NCBI GenBank assembly: GCA_944376805.1
Contig: CALWDX010000066.1
Coordinates: forward strand, 1 to 48,319
Direction: 5' to 3'
Origin: an uncultured Clostridia bacterium
GTDB taxonomy: Bacteria > Bacillota > Clostridia > Lachnospirales > CAG-274
DNA length: 48,319 nt
Position 1 is the first letter of the stretch. Every line of letters starts with the position of its first letter. The translations under genes were made by a program, and so were the position numbers. Under the pieces are notes generated by a model, which was not told the origin of the DNA, searched no databases, and was given only the letters and a program-made list of their open reading frames with translations. Below are positions 16,477 to 25,418 of the stretch, piece after piece.

Positions 16477-17043
16477 TTAAAATTTTTTAATTCTATTATA
16501 AACTATAGGGTCTTCAAATCCAAATGTTATTTTATCTTCTTTTTTAAATATTTCACTAACATAAAGTGTATCTTCTTCTGTTCTCTCATTTAAAATAAAT
16601 GTAGTTATTGGTGTAAAATGACTTATACTTTTACCTTCAAAACCATTGTTTATAAATTCATATGTCATAGGTGTAAACTTTTCAGATATTTTAAGTTCAT
16701 TATAATCCATTATAAGTTCTTCATTATTATTTCTAAAATCTTCTTTAGCAACACCTTCTGGTAAGTCATAAGAAGTTAAAACTACTTTTCCTTCTTCATT
16801 TTCTGTAAATAAAAATAAATGAGGTAAAATATTTTTAAAATTACCTTGTTCATAATAACTTTCTTCTATAACAAAAAATCCTTTAAAATTTTCTGGTAAA
16901 TTTTTAATTTTATGGTTACAAATATTGTTTATATGTTTTGCTTTAGGGTGTACCACTTTACCATCTTTTTCTTCTTTTTCAATTTGTTTATCATTATTAA
17001 ATTCACCACATAAATAACTTAGAAATACTTTTAAATTTTCCAT
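16477..17043 (-). CDS. CpcT/CpeT-like (DUF1001) protein, function unknown
   Basis: 188 residues, cytosolic, no signal peptide or membrane segment. The layout FLSYLCGEFNNDKQ, then HP and a Lys-rich stretch, INNICNHKIKNL, then VIEESYYEQGNF and LPHLFLFTENEEG, resembles CpcT/CpeT proteins, which attach bilins to phycobiliproteins in cyanobacteria; related genes occur in non-photosynthetic bacteria with unknown roles. That assignment rests on pattern memory and is tentative. A chromophore role is unlikely in this organism. It precedes aroA by 14 bases and lies after the antiporter terminator, so it must have a promoter in 17044-17130, though none is convincing there. Confidence 0.5.
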   Translation of the reverse strand: MENLKVFLSYLCGEFNNDKQIEKEEKDGKVVHPKAKHINNICNHKIKNLPENFKGFFVIEESYYEQGNFKNILPHLFLFTENEEGKVVLTSYDLPEGVAKEDFRNNNEELIMDYNELKISEKFTPMTYEFINNGFEGKSISHFTPITTFILNERTEEDTLYVSEIFKKEDKITFGFEDPIVYNRIKKF

Positions 17044-17129
17044 ACAATTTTCCTTCTTTCTTTTTACAATTAAAAACTGCCTATAAATAAGACTAAATTT
17101 AAAGTAATTATGAATTTTCTAAAAAAATT

Positions 17130-17167
17130 AATAGTATATACAAAGATTTTTCTTTATATATACTATT
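17130..17167 (-). terminator. Terminator of the CPA2 antiporter gene
   Basis: 17-base arms AATAGTATATACAAAGA and TCTTTATATATACTATT (one mismatch) with a TTTT loop. On the minus strand the stem is followed by AATTTTTTTAG, a good U-tract. It lies nine bases after the antiporter stop. Confidence 0.8.
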
Positions 17168-17175
17168 GACATTTA

Positions 17176-18360
17176 CTATTCTATTTGTTCTTTTGCCTTT
17201 TTACTAGATAATACTAACTTTAACATAATAGGTGTTAATAAGGTTGTAAATATTACAACTATAACAACTGCTGGGAAAAGATTTTCATCTAAAAGACCTA
17301 CTTGTGAACCTTTTTGTGCAACAATAAGGGAAACTTCTCCTCTAGCTACCATACCTGTACCAATAGCTAAAGCTGTAAAATTATTAAACTTACATATTTT
17401 AGCACCTATGTAACAACCTACTATTTTTGTTAAAATAGAAACTATTAAAAGAACTATAGCAAAAAATACTATTCCTAATGTTATACCATGAACATTAGTT
17501 TTTATACCTACACTTGCAAAAAATATAGGTGAAAATATCAAATAAGATAAAATTGTAACTTTTCTTGCTATATAATCTTTTACACCAATATTACATAAAA
17601 TTATACCTGCAAAATAGGCTCCTGTTAAATCTGCTATACCAAAAACTTTATCTGAAACATATGCAAGTAAAAAACAAAATGCTAAAGAATATATAGAAGA
17701 CCTTCTTTTCCCGTCTTGTTTTTCAATAAATCCTTTAAATTTGTGTATAACCCAATATAATACACCAATAAATACAAAAAATAAAATAATTTTAATAAAA
17801 ACTGATAAAGGTTTAACAGTAGTATCAGTAATACTCATAGTTACTGTTAATATAATAATACCAACTATATCATCTATAATAGCTGCTCCTAATATAGTAG
17901 TACCCATTTTGCCTTTTAATTTTCCCATTTCTCTTAAGGCTTCTATTGCAATGGTAACAGATGTAGATGTAATTATAACACCCATAAATACTGCTTTTAA
18001 CATAAACATTGGGTCTATATTTGCATTATGTTTATAGAATAAATAATATACTATTGTACCACATACTAAAGAAACAACTATTTCTATTATTGCAATTATT
18101 GCAGAAGCTACACCAGTCTTTTTAACTTCATCTAAATCTGTGTCAAGACCTGCTAAAAACATAAGTAATATAACTCCAATTTCTGCTGTCTTAACAACAA
18201 AGTCAGTTTCTGTTAAAACTCCTAATACAGATGGCCCTAGTATAACACCAGCTAGTAATGCACCTACTACTTGTGGCATATGAACTTTTTCTGATACTAA
18301 TCCAAAAAATTTAGTTGATAGCAAAATTATTGCTATAATTAATAAAAAATCATATTCCAT
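17176..18360 (-). CDS. CPA2-family cation/proton antiporter (Kef/NapA type)
   Basis: 394-residue integral membrane protein with about 12 hydrophobic segments and no C-terminal TrkA-N or other soluble regulatory domain. Typical CPA2 segments: HMPQVVGALLAGVILGPSVLG, GVILLMFLAGLDTDLDE, LGAAIIDDIVGIIILTV (the paired Asp of the ion-binding helix), LTGAYFAGIILC and GTGMVARGEVSLIVAQKG. It exchanges Na+ or K+ for protons to hold internal pH and salt. The ATG at 18360 is used because AGAGGTG lies seven bases upstream; a GTG three codons earlier would overlap that site. Single-gene unit. Confidence 0.9.
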   Translation of the reverse strand: MEYDFLLIIAIILLSTKFFGLVSEKVHMPQVVGALLAGVILGPSVLGVLTETDFVVKTAEIGVILLMFLAGLDTDLDEVKKTGVASAIIAIIEIVVSLVCGTIVYYLFYKHNANIDPMFMLKAVFMGVIITSTSVTIAIEALREMGKLKGKMGTTILGAAIIDDIVGIIILTVTMSITDTTVKPLSVFIKIILFFVFIGVLYWVIHKFKGFIEKQDGKRRSSIYSLAFCFLLAYVSDKVFGIADLTGAYFAGIILCNIGVKDYIARKVTILSYLIFSPIFFASVGIKTNVHGITLGIVFFAIVLLIVSILTKIVGCYIGAKICKFNNFTALAIGTGMVARGEVSLIVAQKGSQVGLLDENLFPAVVIVVIFTTLLTPIMLKLVLSSKKAKEQIE

Positions 18361-18407
18361 TTTTCGCACCTCTTACACTTATTTTTTAATTTAGCCCTAT
18401 TTCATAT

Positions 18408-18435
18408 ATTTTACACCTTTAAAAATAAATTTCAA
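18408..18435 (-). promoter_or_regulatory. Candidate promoter of the antiporter gene
   Basis: Minus strand: TTGAAA (18430-18435), 16-base spacer, TAAAAT (18408-18413), about 48 bases before the ATG at 18360. Confidence 0.45.
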
Positions 18436-18770
18436 CATATTTTTTTAATAGTATATTTAATAAAATTTATATATATATTTTTATTGGTAAAAATTACGCA
18501 ATATTTTGAAAATTTATATTGTAAAATTATAGTATATGTATATTTTTTTTTACTAATACAAATATCTACAAAAATATTTACAAAAATTATAAAAATTATA
18601 TGTATTATTATTTAATATATTATTATTTAGTTATATGTTTTTATAAAGTTTATTATATTTTAGCTATACCTTTTTATATAAATTATAACTTTATTCTCAT
18701 AATATAACAAATTCATAAAAAATTTTTAAATATCATATTGAAATTACGATAAAATATGTTAAAATGTATG

Positions 18771-18798
18771 TTGACTATTTATTTTTTTGATATATAAT
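18771..18798 (+). promoter_or_regulatory. Promoter of the speA-speB-iron transporter operon
   Basis: TTGACT (18771-18776), 16-base spacer, TATAAT (18793-18798). Predicted start near 18805. The -10 box is embedded in the imperfect palindrome TGATATATAATTATCT (18788-18803). Confidence 0.75.
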
Positions 18799-18882
18799 TA
18801 TCTTAAAATATAAAATAAATTTTCAAATAAATTATAGAATGGGTGCGATATCTCAAAAGGATATTTAAGGGTGTTATATAAA

Positions 18883-20361
18883 ATGAACTTAGAAAAACAA
18901 AAGTTAACTCCTATTTTTACTGCTCTATCAAAATATAGAGAAGAAAATATAATACACTTTGACGTTCCAGGTCATAAAAAAAATAAAGATACTTTTATTG
19001 CTAAAGCAATGGGTGAAGATATTATTTCTTTTGATGCAAATTCTACAAAAGAACTTGATATGCTTTCTCACCCTGTTGGTGTAATATTAGAGGCTGAAGA
19101 ACTTTTAGCAGAAGCATATGGTGCTGATAATGCTTTTATGCTTGTTAATGGTTCTACATTTGGTGTTCAAACAATGATACTTAGTGCTTGTTCTCCAAAA
19201 GATAAAATAATTATACCTCGTAATGTGCATAAATCTGTTATTAATGCTATTATTTTATCTGGTGCAACGCCTATTTTTATCCAACCTGAAATTGATTATA
19301 ATTATGGTATAGCAAATGGTGTTAAAGTTGAAAATGTTAAAGAAACAATAAAAGCTCACCCAGATGCTAAAGCTATGTTTATAATTAATCCTACTTATTT
19401 TGGTGTAGCATCTGACCTTAGAAAAATAATAAAAATTTGTCATAGACACAATATAGCTGTACTAGTAGATGAAGCTCATGGAGCTCATTTACCTTTCCAT
19501 CCATATTTACCAGATTGTGCTATGAAACTTGGTGCAGATATGTCTACTGCTAGTTTGCATAAAACAGCAGGTTCTTTAACTCAAAGCTCTGCACTATTTC
19601 ATAATGAAGGCTTAATAGATATAAATAAAATAAGAGGTACTATAAATCTTATGCAAACTACAAGTGCATCTTATTTACTATTAGCTAGTATGGATATAGC
19701 TCGTTCTAACCTTGCTTTAAAAGGCAAAAAAATATTTGCTGACTTATTAAAAAAATGTGCTGAAGCTAAAGTTAGATTATCTAAAGTTGATGGTATTTCT
19801 GTTATATCTGAAGACTATATAGATGAAAATGATGAACACGGTATTTATGACTTTGATGATACAAAATTTGTTATAAAAGTTAATGAACTTGGTCTTTCTG
19901 GTTTCCAAGTTTATAAAATATTAAAAGAAGAATACAATATTCAATTAGAACTTGCTGAAAGTTATGTTGTTTTAGCTGTTGTTGGTATTGGTGATACTAA
20001 TGAAACAATAGATGCACTAGTATCTGCTTTTGAAGATTTATCAAAAAGATTTTATGGTAAACAACCACCATTTAAAATAGAAATTTCTCACTTTTTTGAA
20101 AAACCAAAAACTATCGTATTACCTAGAGACGCTTATTTCTCACCTAAAAGTACTATGCGTATAGATGATGCTTTAGGTCAGATTTGTGGTGAATCTATTA
20201 TGATTTATCCTCCAGGTATACCTCTTATTATTCCAGGAGAACTTATAACAGAAAAAATAATTTCTAGTTATAATTACTATATGGCTCAAAATTGTGTTGT
20301 TATGAATGATGATGAAGAACCTGGTATAATAAAAGTTCTTGGTGAAGAAGAAAATATTTAG
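18883..20361 (+). CDS. speA: Arginine decarboxylase (PLP fold type I, Orn/Lys/Arg decarboxylase family)
   Basis: 492 residues. The PLP-binding lysine lies in ASLHKTAGSLTQSS (K227), with HFDVPGHKKNK near the N-terminus, LVNGSTFGVQTMILSAC, VDEAHGAHLPFHP, and a C-terminal domain ending in MIYPPGIPLIIPGE, all typical of the short Orn/Lys/Arg decarboxylases of Firmicutes. Arginine is the inferred substrate because agmatinase follows 16 bases downstream, giving arginine to agmatine to putrescine. ATG at 18883 is chosen with AAGGGTG upstream; a GTG at 18871 in the same frame, with AAAGGAT before it, is an alternative that adds four residues. Confidence 0.9.
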   Translation: MNLEKQKLTPIFTALSKYREENIIHFDVPGHKKNKDTFIAKAMGEDIISFDANSTKELDMLSHPVGVILEAEELLAEAYGADNAFMLVNGSTFGVQTMILSACSPKDKIIIPRNVHKSVINAIILSGATPIFIQPEIDYNYGIANGVKVENVKETIKAHPDAKAMFIINPTYFGVASDLRKIIKICHRHNIAVLVDEAHGAHLPFHPYLPDCAMKLGADMSTASLHKTAGSLTQSSALFHNEGLIDINKIRGTINLMQTTSASYLLLASMDIARSNLALKGKKIFADLLKKCAEAKVRLSKVDGISVISEDYIDENDEHGIYDFDDTKFVIKVNELGLSGFQVYKILKEEYNIQLELAESYVVLAVVGIGDTNETIDALVSAFEDLSKRFYGKQPPFKIEISHFFEKPKTIVLPRDAYFSPKSTMRIDDALGQICGESIMIYPPGIPLIIPGELITEKIISSYNYYMAQNCVVMNDDEEPGIIKVLGEEENI

Positions 20362-20377
20362 AAAGGATAATTAAAAA

Positions 20378-21241
20378 ATGGATATTAATTTTTTACCTAA
20401 AAAGTTTTTAGGCTGTGAAAGTAACTTTGAAGATGCTAATCTTGTTATTTTTGGTGCTCCTTTTGATGGTACTACAACATTTAGACCTGGTACAAGATTT
20501 GCTCCTCAAACAATGCGTATAGAGTCAATAGGACTTGAAACATATAGCCCTTATTTTGACTTAGATATAGAAGAATATAAAGTAAATGATAGTGGCGATT
20601 TAGATTTACCTTTTGGTTCTACACAAGGTGCATTAAATATGATAGAAGAACAAGCAAAAAAAATATTTAATGCTAATAAAAAACCACTTATGATAGGTGG
20701 AGAACATTTAGTTTCATTACCTATTATAAAAGAGGCTTTCAACAAATATCCTGACTTACACATTATACACTTTGACGCTCATACAGACTTAAGAGAAGAA
20801 TATTTAGGCGAAAAACTTTCTCATTCAAGTGTATTTAAAAGAGTATGGGATTTTATAGGTGATGGAAAAATATATCAATTTGGCATAAGAAGTGGTACAA
20901 AAGAGGAATTTTATTGGGCTAAAGAAGGTCATACTTATATTAACAAATTTAATTTTGACACATTAGATGAAATTGTAGAAAAACTTAAAGATAAACCTAT
21001 TTATTTTTCTATTGATTTAGACGTTTTAGACCCTTCTATTATGTCTGGTACTGGTACAACTGAAGCTGGTGGTGTTACTTTTAATGAGCTTATAAACGCT
21101 ATTAAAGAAGTATCAAAGCTAAATATTATAGGTGCTGATATAGTAGAGCTTTCTCCTCATTATGACCATAGTGGTGTATCTACTGCTGTTGCTTGTAAAG
21201 TTCTTAGAGAAATGTTATGTGCTATGCTTATAAATAATTAA
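20378..21241 (+). CDS. speB: Agmatinase
   Basis: 287-residue ureohydrolase that converts agmatine to putrescine and urea with two Mn ions. Metal ligands are visible in GGEHLVSLP (His), HFDAHTDLR (Asp-His-Asp) and SIDLDVLDPS (Asp-Asp); GAPFDGTTTFRPGTRFAP at the N-terminus is diagnostic for the arginase/agmatinase fold. Second gene of the operon, with a GAAAGGA ribosome site in the 16-base gap after speA. The pair with speA makes the pathway assignment strong. Confidence 0.94.
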   Translation: MDINFLPKKFLGCESNFEDANLVIFGAPFDGTTTFRPGTRFAPQTMRIESIGLETYSPYFDLDIEEYKVNDSGDLDLPFGSTQGALNMIEEQAKKIFNANKKPLMIGGEHLVSLPIIKEAFNKYPDLHIIHFDAHTDLREEYLGEKLSHSSVFKRVWDFIGDGKIYQFGIRSGTKEEFYWAKEGHTYINKFNFDTLDEIVEKLKDKPIYFSIDLDVLDPSIMSGTGTTEAGGVTFNELINAIKEVSKLNIIGADIVELSPHYDHSGVSTAVACKVLREMLCAMLINN

Positions 21242-21257
21242 ATATATAGAGGATTTT

Positions 21258-22265
21258 ATGAAAAATATATATAAAATGTTAATATGTTTCATTTTAAGTA
21301 GTATTATATTTATTTTTGCTATTGGTGTTGGTAGTGTTTTTATACCTCCTATTCATACTATAAACATTTTACTATATAAAATATTCAACTTTAACTTTTT
21401 AGAAATAAACGAAACTTTTTTATCTATTTTATGGAAGATTAGGCTACCACGAGTATTGCTTGCATTTATTTGTGGTGCTGGTCTTTCATTAAGTGGTACA
21501 ATTATACAATCTTTACTCAAAAACTCACTAGCATCATCTTACACTTTAGGTGTTTCATCTGGAGCTGCACTTGGTGCTAGTATTTGTATATTATTTAAAA
21601 TATATATTTTTGGTATTTTTTCAGTACAAATATTTGGCTTTATTTTTGGTATAACTACTGTTTTTATAGCTATTGCTATAGCTTCTAAATTAGATAAAAC
21701 TATGCAAAATAATGCAATAATTCTTACTGGTATGGCTTTTTCTCTATTTACTAATGCTATGTTATCTATATTAATGACTTTTGCAAAAGAAGATTTGCAA
21801 AGTCTTATTTTTTGGCAAATGGGTAGCTTTGCTATGAAAGATAGTATTTATATTTTGCTATTATATCCTATTGTAATAACCATTTTTATATTAGTATTTT
21901 TTAAACATAGAGAAATAGATATACTAACTTTTGGTGATGAACAAGCAAATATTAGTGGTGTAAATGTTAAAGGTGTAAAAATATTTTTACTTTCTATGGC
22001 TTCTTTATTAACTGGATTTATCGTTTCTGTTGTTGGTGTTATAGGTTTTATTGACCTTTTTACACCTCATATAACTAGAAAAATATTTGGTGCTAGTCAT
22101 AAATTTGTAATTTTTATGTCTTTAATACTTGGTGGTACTTTTATGGTTTTATGTGATTTAGTAGCTAGAACTATTACTGCTCCTATTGAACTACCTGTTG
22201 GAGCTATAACTTCTGCTATTGGTGCTCCATTTTTTATATATTTGTATTTTGATAAAAGGAAATAA
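21258..22265 (+). CDS. FecCD-family ABC transporter permease (iron-siderophore/haem/cobalamin type)
   Basis: 335-residue membrane protein with about nine or ten hydrophobic segments. WKIRLPRVLLAFICGAGLSLSG, QSLLKNSLASSYTLGVSSGAALG, GVIGFIDLFTPHITR and PIELPVGAITSAIGAPFFIYL are the classic BtuC/FecCD motifs. It forms the channel for a chelated metal or corrinoid. GAGGA lies six bases before the ATG and only 16 bases separate it from speB, so it is probably in the polyamine operon. The transported ligand cannot be read from the permease. Confidence 0.92.
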   Translation: MKNIYKMLICFILSSIIFIFAIGVGSVFIPPIHTINILLYKIFNFNFLEINETFLSILWKIRLPRVLLAFICGAGLSLSGTIIQSLLKNSLASSYTLGVSSGAALGASICILFKIYIFGIFSVQIFGFIFGITTVFIAIAIASKLDKTMQNNAIILTGMAFSLFTNAMLSILMTFAKEDLQSLIFWQMGSFAMKDSIYILLLYPIVITIFILVFFKHREIDILTFGDEQANISGVNVKGVKIFLLSMASLLTGFIVSVVGVIGFIDLFTPHITRKIFGASHKFVIFMSLILGGTFMVLCDLVARTITAPIELPVGAITSAIGAPFFIYLYFDKRK

Positions 22266-22269
22266 TGTT

Positions 22270-23031
22270 ATGATAAAAATAGAAAATGTATGTGTAAATT
22301 ATAATAAAGTTCAAGCTTTAAATAATATTAATCTTAATTTACATAATGGTCAAAATTTGAGTATAATTGGGCCTAATGGTTGTGGTAAAACTACTCTTTT
22401 AAAATGTATATGTAATAATATTGACTTTAAAGGTAATATCTATATTGATAATAAAAATATCAAATCTTTAAAAAGAAAAGAATTAGCTAAAAAAGTTGGT
22501 ATGCTTAGCCAATTAATGTCAATTAGTTTTAACTACTCTGTTTTTGATACTGTTTTAATGGGTAGATATGTTCATCAAGATAAATTTTTAATAAATAATA
22601 GTAAAAAAGATATTGATATAGTTAAAAAATCTTTAGAAACTGTTGGTTTATTAGAATACAAAAATAGATATATTTCAAATTTATCTGGTGGACAACTTCA
22701 GCGTGTTTTTTTAGCTAGATTAATAGCTCAAAATCCTGATATAATATTATTAGATGAACCTACTAACCATCTAGATTTTAAATATCAAATAGAACTTATA
22801 CAATTTTTAAAAGAATGGGCAATAAAAGAAAATAAAACTATAATAGGTGTTATACATGATATAAATTTAGCTATGTTATTAACTGATAATATATTAATAT
22901 TACAAAATGGTAATATTAAATGTTTTGATAAAAGTGAAAATATTTTAAAAAGTAATATTTTAAATGAAGTATATAATATTAATATTAAAGATTATATGAT
23001 AAATAGTTTAAAAAAATGGGAAAAACTCTAA
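22270..23031 (+). CDS. ABC transporter ATPase of the FecCD system
   Basis: 253 residues. Walker A GPNGCGKTT, Q-loop MLSQLM, signature LSGGQLQRV, Walker B IILLDEPTNHLD and the H-loop GVIHDINLAM match FepC/FhuC/BtuD-type ATPases. The frame is open upstream into the permease gene, but the ATG at 22270 is preferred: AAAGGA lies ten bases before it, and the N-terminus then starts MIKIENVCVNY as in the family. Last gene of the operon; its stop codon lies inside the terminator stem. No substrate-binding protein gene precedes or follows it here. Confidence 0.93.
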   Translation: MIKIENVCVNYNKVQALNNINLNLHNGQNLSIIGPNGCGKTTLLKCICNNIDFKGNIYIDNKNIKSLKRKELAKKVGMLSQLMSISFNYSVFDTVLMGRYVHQDKFLINNSKKDIDIVKKSLETVGLLEYKNRYISNLSGGQLQRVFLARLIAQNPDIILLDEPTNHLDFKYQIELIQFLKEWAIKENKTIIGVIHDINLAMLLTDNILILQNGNIKCFDKSENILKSNILNEVYNINIKDYMINSLKKWEKL

Positions 23032-23058
23032 TGCTAAATTTTTAGCACTAGAGTTTTT
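23021..23058. terminator. Bidirectional terminator shared by two convergent genes
   Basis: Arms AAAAACTCTAATGCTAAA and TTTAGCACTAGAGTTTTT pair around a short T loop with one mismatch, and T/A-runs flank both sides. The stop codons of the ATPase gene (plus) and the small membrane protein gene (minus) both lie within the stem. Confidence 0.8.
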
Positions 23059-23440
23059 TAGTTGTTTCAAATCCTTTAATTTCAAAACAAGATGATGATA
23101 TAGATATAAAAGCCATCATTAAAAATGCAAGACTATCTTGTAAATTTGATGTTAAATATAAAATACTAAGTATTATACAAATAATACCAAAAGCAATAGC
23201 AATATATTTTAATGGTTTAAATGCTTCATTACTATTATATAATATTTTTTCTTTAGTTAAAAGAATAATTGATATAAAAAGTACTATATATGATAATATA
23301 CCTATATTATTTTTATATGTAATATTAAGCATTGAAATACCAAATAGACTATAAGAAACACAAGCTAAAATTTTTGTAATCTTACTTTCAACCTGTTTAA
23401 AAAAAACTGTTATAAGCATTAAAAATTGTAAGTGAACCAA
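23048..23440 (-). CDS. Small membrane protein, unknown function
   Basis: 130 residues with four hydrophobic segments (about 20-40, 45-62, 76-96 and 101-118) and short polar loops; no family recognised. The second loop is Lys/Asn-rich (TKEKILYNSNEAFKPLKY). Start is TTG at 23440, supported by AAGGGG eight bases upstream; an in-frame ATG seven codons on is possible but has no ribosome site. It has its own promoter (23478-23507) and ends in the shared terminator. Composition is like the neighbours, so there is no sign of recent transfer. Confidence 0.6.
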   Translation of the reverse strand: MVHLQFLMLITVFFKQVESKITKILACVSYSLFGISMLNITYKNNIGILSYIVLFISIILLTKEKILYNSNEAFKPLKYIAIAFGIICIILSILYLTSNLQDSLAFLMMAFISISSSCFEIKGFETTKKL

Positions 23441-23477
23441 AACTAAAACCCCTTTTCAAAATTTATCTATTACTTTA

Positions 23478-23507
23478 ATTATAACTTATTATTTATTTAT
23501 AAATCAA
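23478..23507 (-). promoter_or_regulatory. Promoter of the small membrane protein gene
   Basis: Minus strand: TTGATT (23502-23507), 18-base spacer, TATAAT (23478-23483). Confidence 0.55.
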
Positions 23508-23545
23508 TAGTAAAAATAACCAAATATTTTATTGTTTTTTACAGC

Positions 23546-23582
23546 AAAAAGAGTTATTAAAAATCTTTAATAACCCTTTTTC
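23546..23582 (-). terminator. Terminator of the phosphohexomutase gene
   Basis: Nine-base stem GTTATTAAA / TTTAATAAC with loop AATC, followed on the minus strand by TCTTTTTG. It lies eight bases past the stop codon. Confidence 0.75.
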
Positions 23583-23590
23583 AAAATTAT

Positions 23591-25327
23591 CTATTTTAAA
23601 ATACCATCTATAATTTCCATTACATTATCCATTAAACTTTTAAGTTTATTATTTGCATTTTCTTCTGTTTCTTCTTCTACACCAAAATAAATTTTTATTT
23701 TAGGTTCTGTTCCAGAAGGTCTAACACAGAACCAAGATTTATCACTTAATGTAAAGTATAAAACATTAGATTTAGGTAAATTTGTATCTGTTGTTGTATT
23801 ATTAACTAAATCTTTAATTTCTCCTATTTTATAATCTCTAGTTTCTACAACATCTGCTTCATTTACATTCGTAGGTGTTGTTGTTCTTAAATATGTCATA
23901 ATTTTATCCATATCTTTAAGACCATCTATACCTTTTAATGTAATAGATTTTATATCTTCTTTAAAATAACCATATTTTTTATAAATTTCTTGTAAACCTT
24001 CATATAAAGTTATACCTTTATTTTTGTAAAATGCTACAAGTTCACAAATAAGCATAGTAGCTACAACAGCATCTTTATCTCTTGCATATGTACCAGCTAA
24101 ACAACCATAACTTTCTTCAAAACCAAAAACATATTCATTAGAACCTGTTTGTTCAAATTGTTTAATTTTTTCACCTATAAATTTAAAACCTGTTAAAACA
24201 TTGAAATAGTCTACATTATAATGTTTAGCTATTTTTTCAGTCATATTAGAAGATACAACAGTAGATATTATAGCACCTTTATTAGATAATGTACCTTTTT
24301 CTTTTCTTTGACTTAAAATATAGTCAGTTAATAATACCCCTACCATATTACCTGTTAAAATTACATATTCACCACTATTATTTTTTACAACTGCTCCTAC
24401 CCTATCTGCATCTGGGTCTGTACCTACTACTACATCTGCTCCTATTTCATCTGCTAATTTTAAAGCTAATGTAAATGCTTTGGGGTCTTCTGGGTTTGGA
24501 TATGATACAGTACTAAATTTACTGTCTGGTAACTCTTGTTCTTTAACTATATTAACATTTATAAAACCAGCTTTTTCTAATATACGTCTAACTGGTTTGT
24601 TACCTGTTCCATGTATAGGTGTATAAACAATTTTTAAATCGCTTGCTTTTTCTATAACTTCTTTATTTACTAATTGTTGTAAAACGTTTTCATCATATTT
24701 TTCATCAATTTCTTTACCTATAATGTTAAATAAACCATTTTTTGTAGCCTCTTCTTTATCAGCTCTTTTTATAGTTTTAAAATCTTTAACATTATTTACA
24801 TAACCTATTATTTCTGTGTCTTTTGGTGGTGGTACTTGTCCACCATCTTCACCATAAATTTTATAACCATTATATTCTGGTGGATTATGACTTGCTGTAA
24901 TAACTACACCTGCTATACACCCTAATTCTCTAATAGCAAAAGAAACCATAGGTGTTGGTCTTAATTCATCAAATAAATATGTTTTTATACCATTACCATT
25001 TAAAACAAGTGCTGTTATTTCTGCAAACTCTTGACTCATAAATCTTGAATCATAACCAATAGCTACACCTTTTTCTTTAGTATATTCTGGTTGGTCTAAT
25101 ATATAATCTGCAAGACCTTGTGTAGCTTTACTAACTGTATATATATTTATACGGTTTGTACCTGCTCCAATAACACCTCTTAAACCACCTGTACCAAATT
25201 CTAATTCCTTATAAAATCTGTCTTCAATTTCTTTTTCATTATCTTTGATACTTAATAGTTCTTCTTTTGTTTTTATGTCAAAATATTCATCATTTAGCCA
25301 ATTTTCATATAAATTTTTATAATTCAT
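23591..25327 (-). CDS. pgcA: Phosphoglucomutase/phosphomannomutase (alpha-D-phosphohexomutase)
   Basis: 578 residues, the long Firmicute form (PgcA-like). The catalytic phosphoserine lies in TASHNPPEYNGYKIY (S146), the metal loop is DPDADRVG, the sugar loop is GFEESYGC, and the phosphate loop is VRPSGTEPKIKIYFG. It interconverts glucose 1- and 6-phosphate for glycogen or wall precursor supply. The start at 25327 is taken because GGAGG lies eight bases before this ATG, while the longer frame to 25351 contains the ribosome site. Single-gene unit with promoter and terminator. Confidence 0.93.
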   Translation of the reverse strand: MNYKNLYENWLNDEYFDIKTKEELLSIKDNEKEIEDRFYKELEFGTGGLRGVIGAGTNRINIYTVSKATQGLADYILDQPEYTKEKGVAIGYDSRFMSQEFAEITALVLNGNGIKTYLFDELRPTPMVSFAIRELGCIAGVVITASHNPPEYNGYKIYGEDGGQVPPPKDTEIIGYVNNVKDFKTIKRADKEEATKNGLFNIIGKEIDEKYDENVLQQLVNKEVIEKASDLKIVYTPIHGTGNKPVRRILEKAGFINVNIVKEQELPDSKFSTVSYPNPEDPKAFTLALKLADEIGADVVVGTDPDADRVGAVVKNNSGEYVILTGNMVGVLLTDYILSQRKEKGTLSNKGAIISTVVSSNMTEKIAKHYNVDYFNVLTGFKFIGEKIKQFEQTGSNEYVFGFEESYGCLAGTYARDKDAVVATMLICELVAFYKNKGITLYEGLQEIYKKYGYFKEDIKSITLKGIDGLKDMDKIMTYLRTTTPTNVNEADVVETRDYKIGEIKDLVNNTTTDTNLPKSNVLYFTLSDKSWFCVRPSGTEPKIKIYFGVEEETEENANNKLKSLMDNVMEIIDGILK

Positions 25328-25367
25328 AAATTTCCCTCCTAAAATATACATAATCTATATATACTTT

Positions 25368-25396
25368 ATTATATATCTAATATTAAAATTATACAA
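25368..25396 (-). promoter_or_regulatory. Promoter of the phosphohexomutase gene
   Basis: Minus strand: TTGTAT (25391-25396), 17-base spacer, TATAAT (25368-25373), about 40 bases before the ATG at 25327. It lies just after the DUF1836 stop. Confidence 0.7.
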
Positions 25397-25418
25397 GATT
25401 TAATTTTAAATTATTACT

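Larger units (their letters stand above)
18361..18882. other. Divergent intergenic region between the antiporter and speA
   Basis: About 520 very AT-rich bases with no coding potential on either strand. It holds a candidate promoter for the antiporter (18408-18435) and a good promoter for speA (18771-18798). The middle (about 18440-18765) is poly-A/T sequence in which I see no tRNA, small-RNA terminator or convincing riboswitch. The speA leader (about 78 bases) contains a weak stem pairing GATATC with GGATATT just before the ribosome site. Confidence 0.6.

Noticed and set aside
18440..18765. Long AT-rich stretch as a replication origin or small RNA
   Set aside because: No DnaA box clusters (TTATCCACA-like) and no intrinsic terminator after a structured element were found; such composition is common in this genome.
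18805..18882. Riboswitch in the speA leader
   Set aside because: Only about 78 bases, with one weak stem of five pairs; no match to known riboswitch cores could be recognised.
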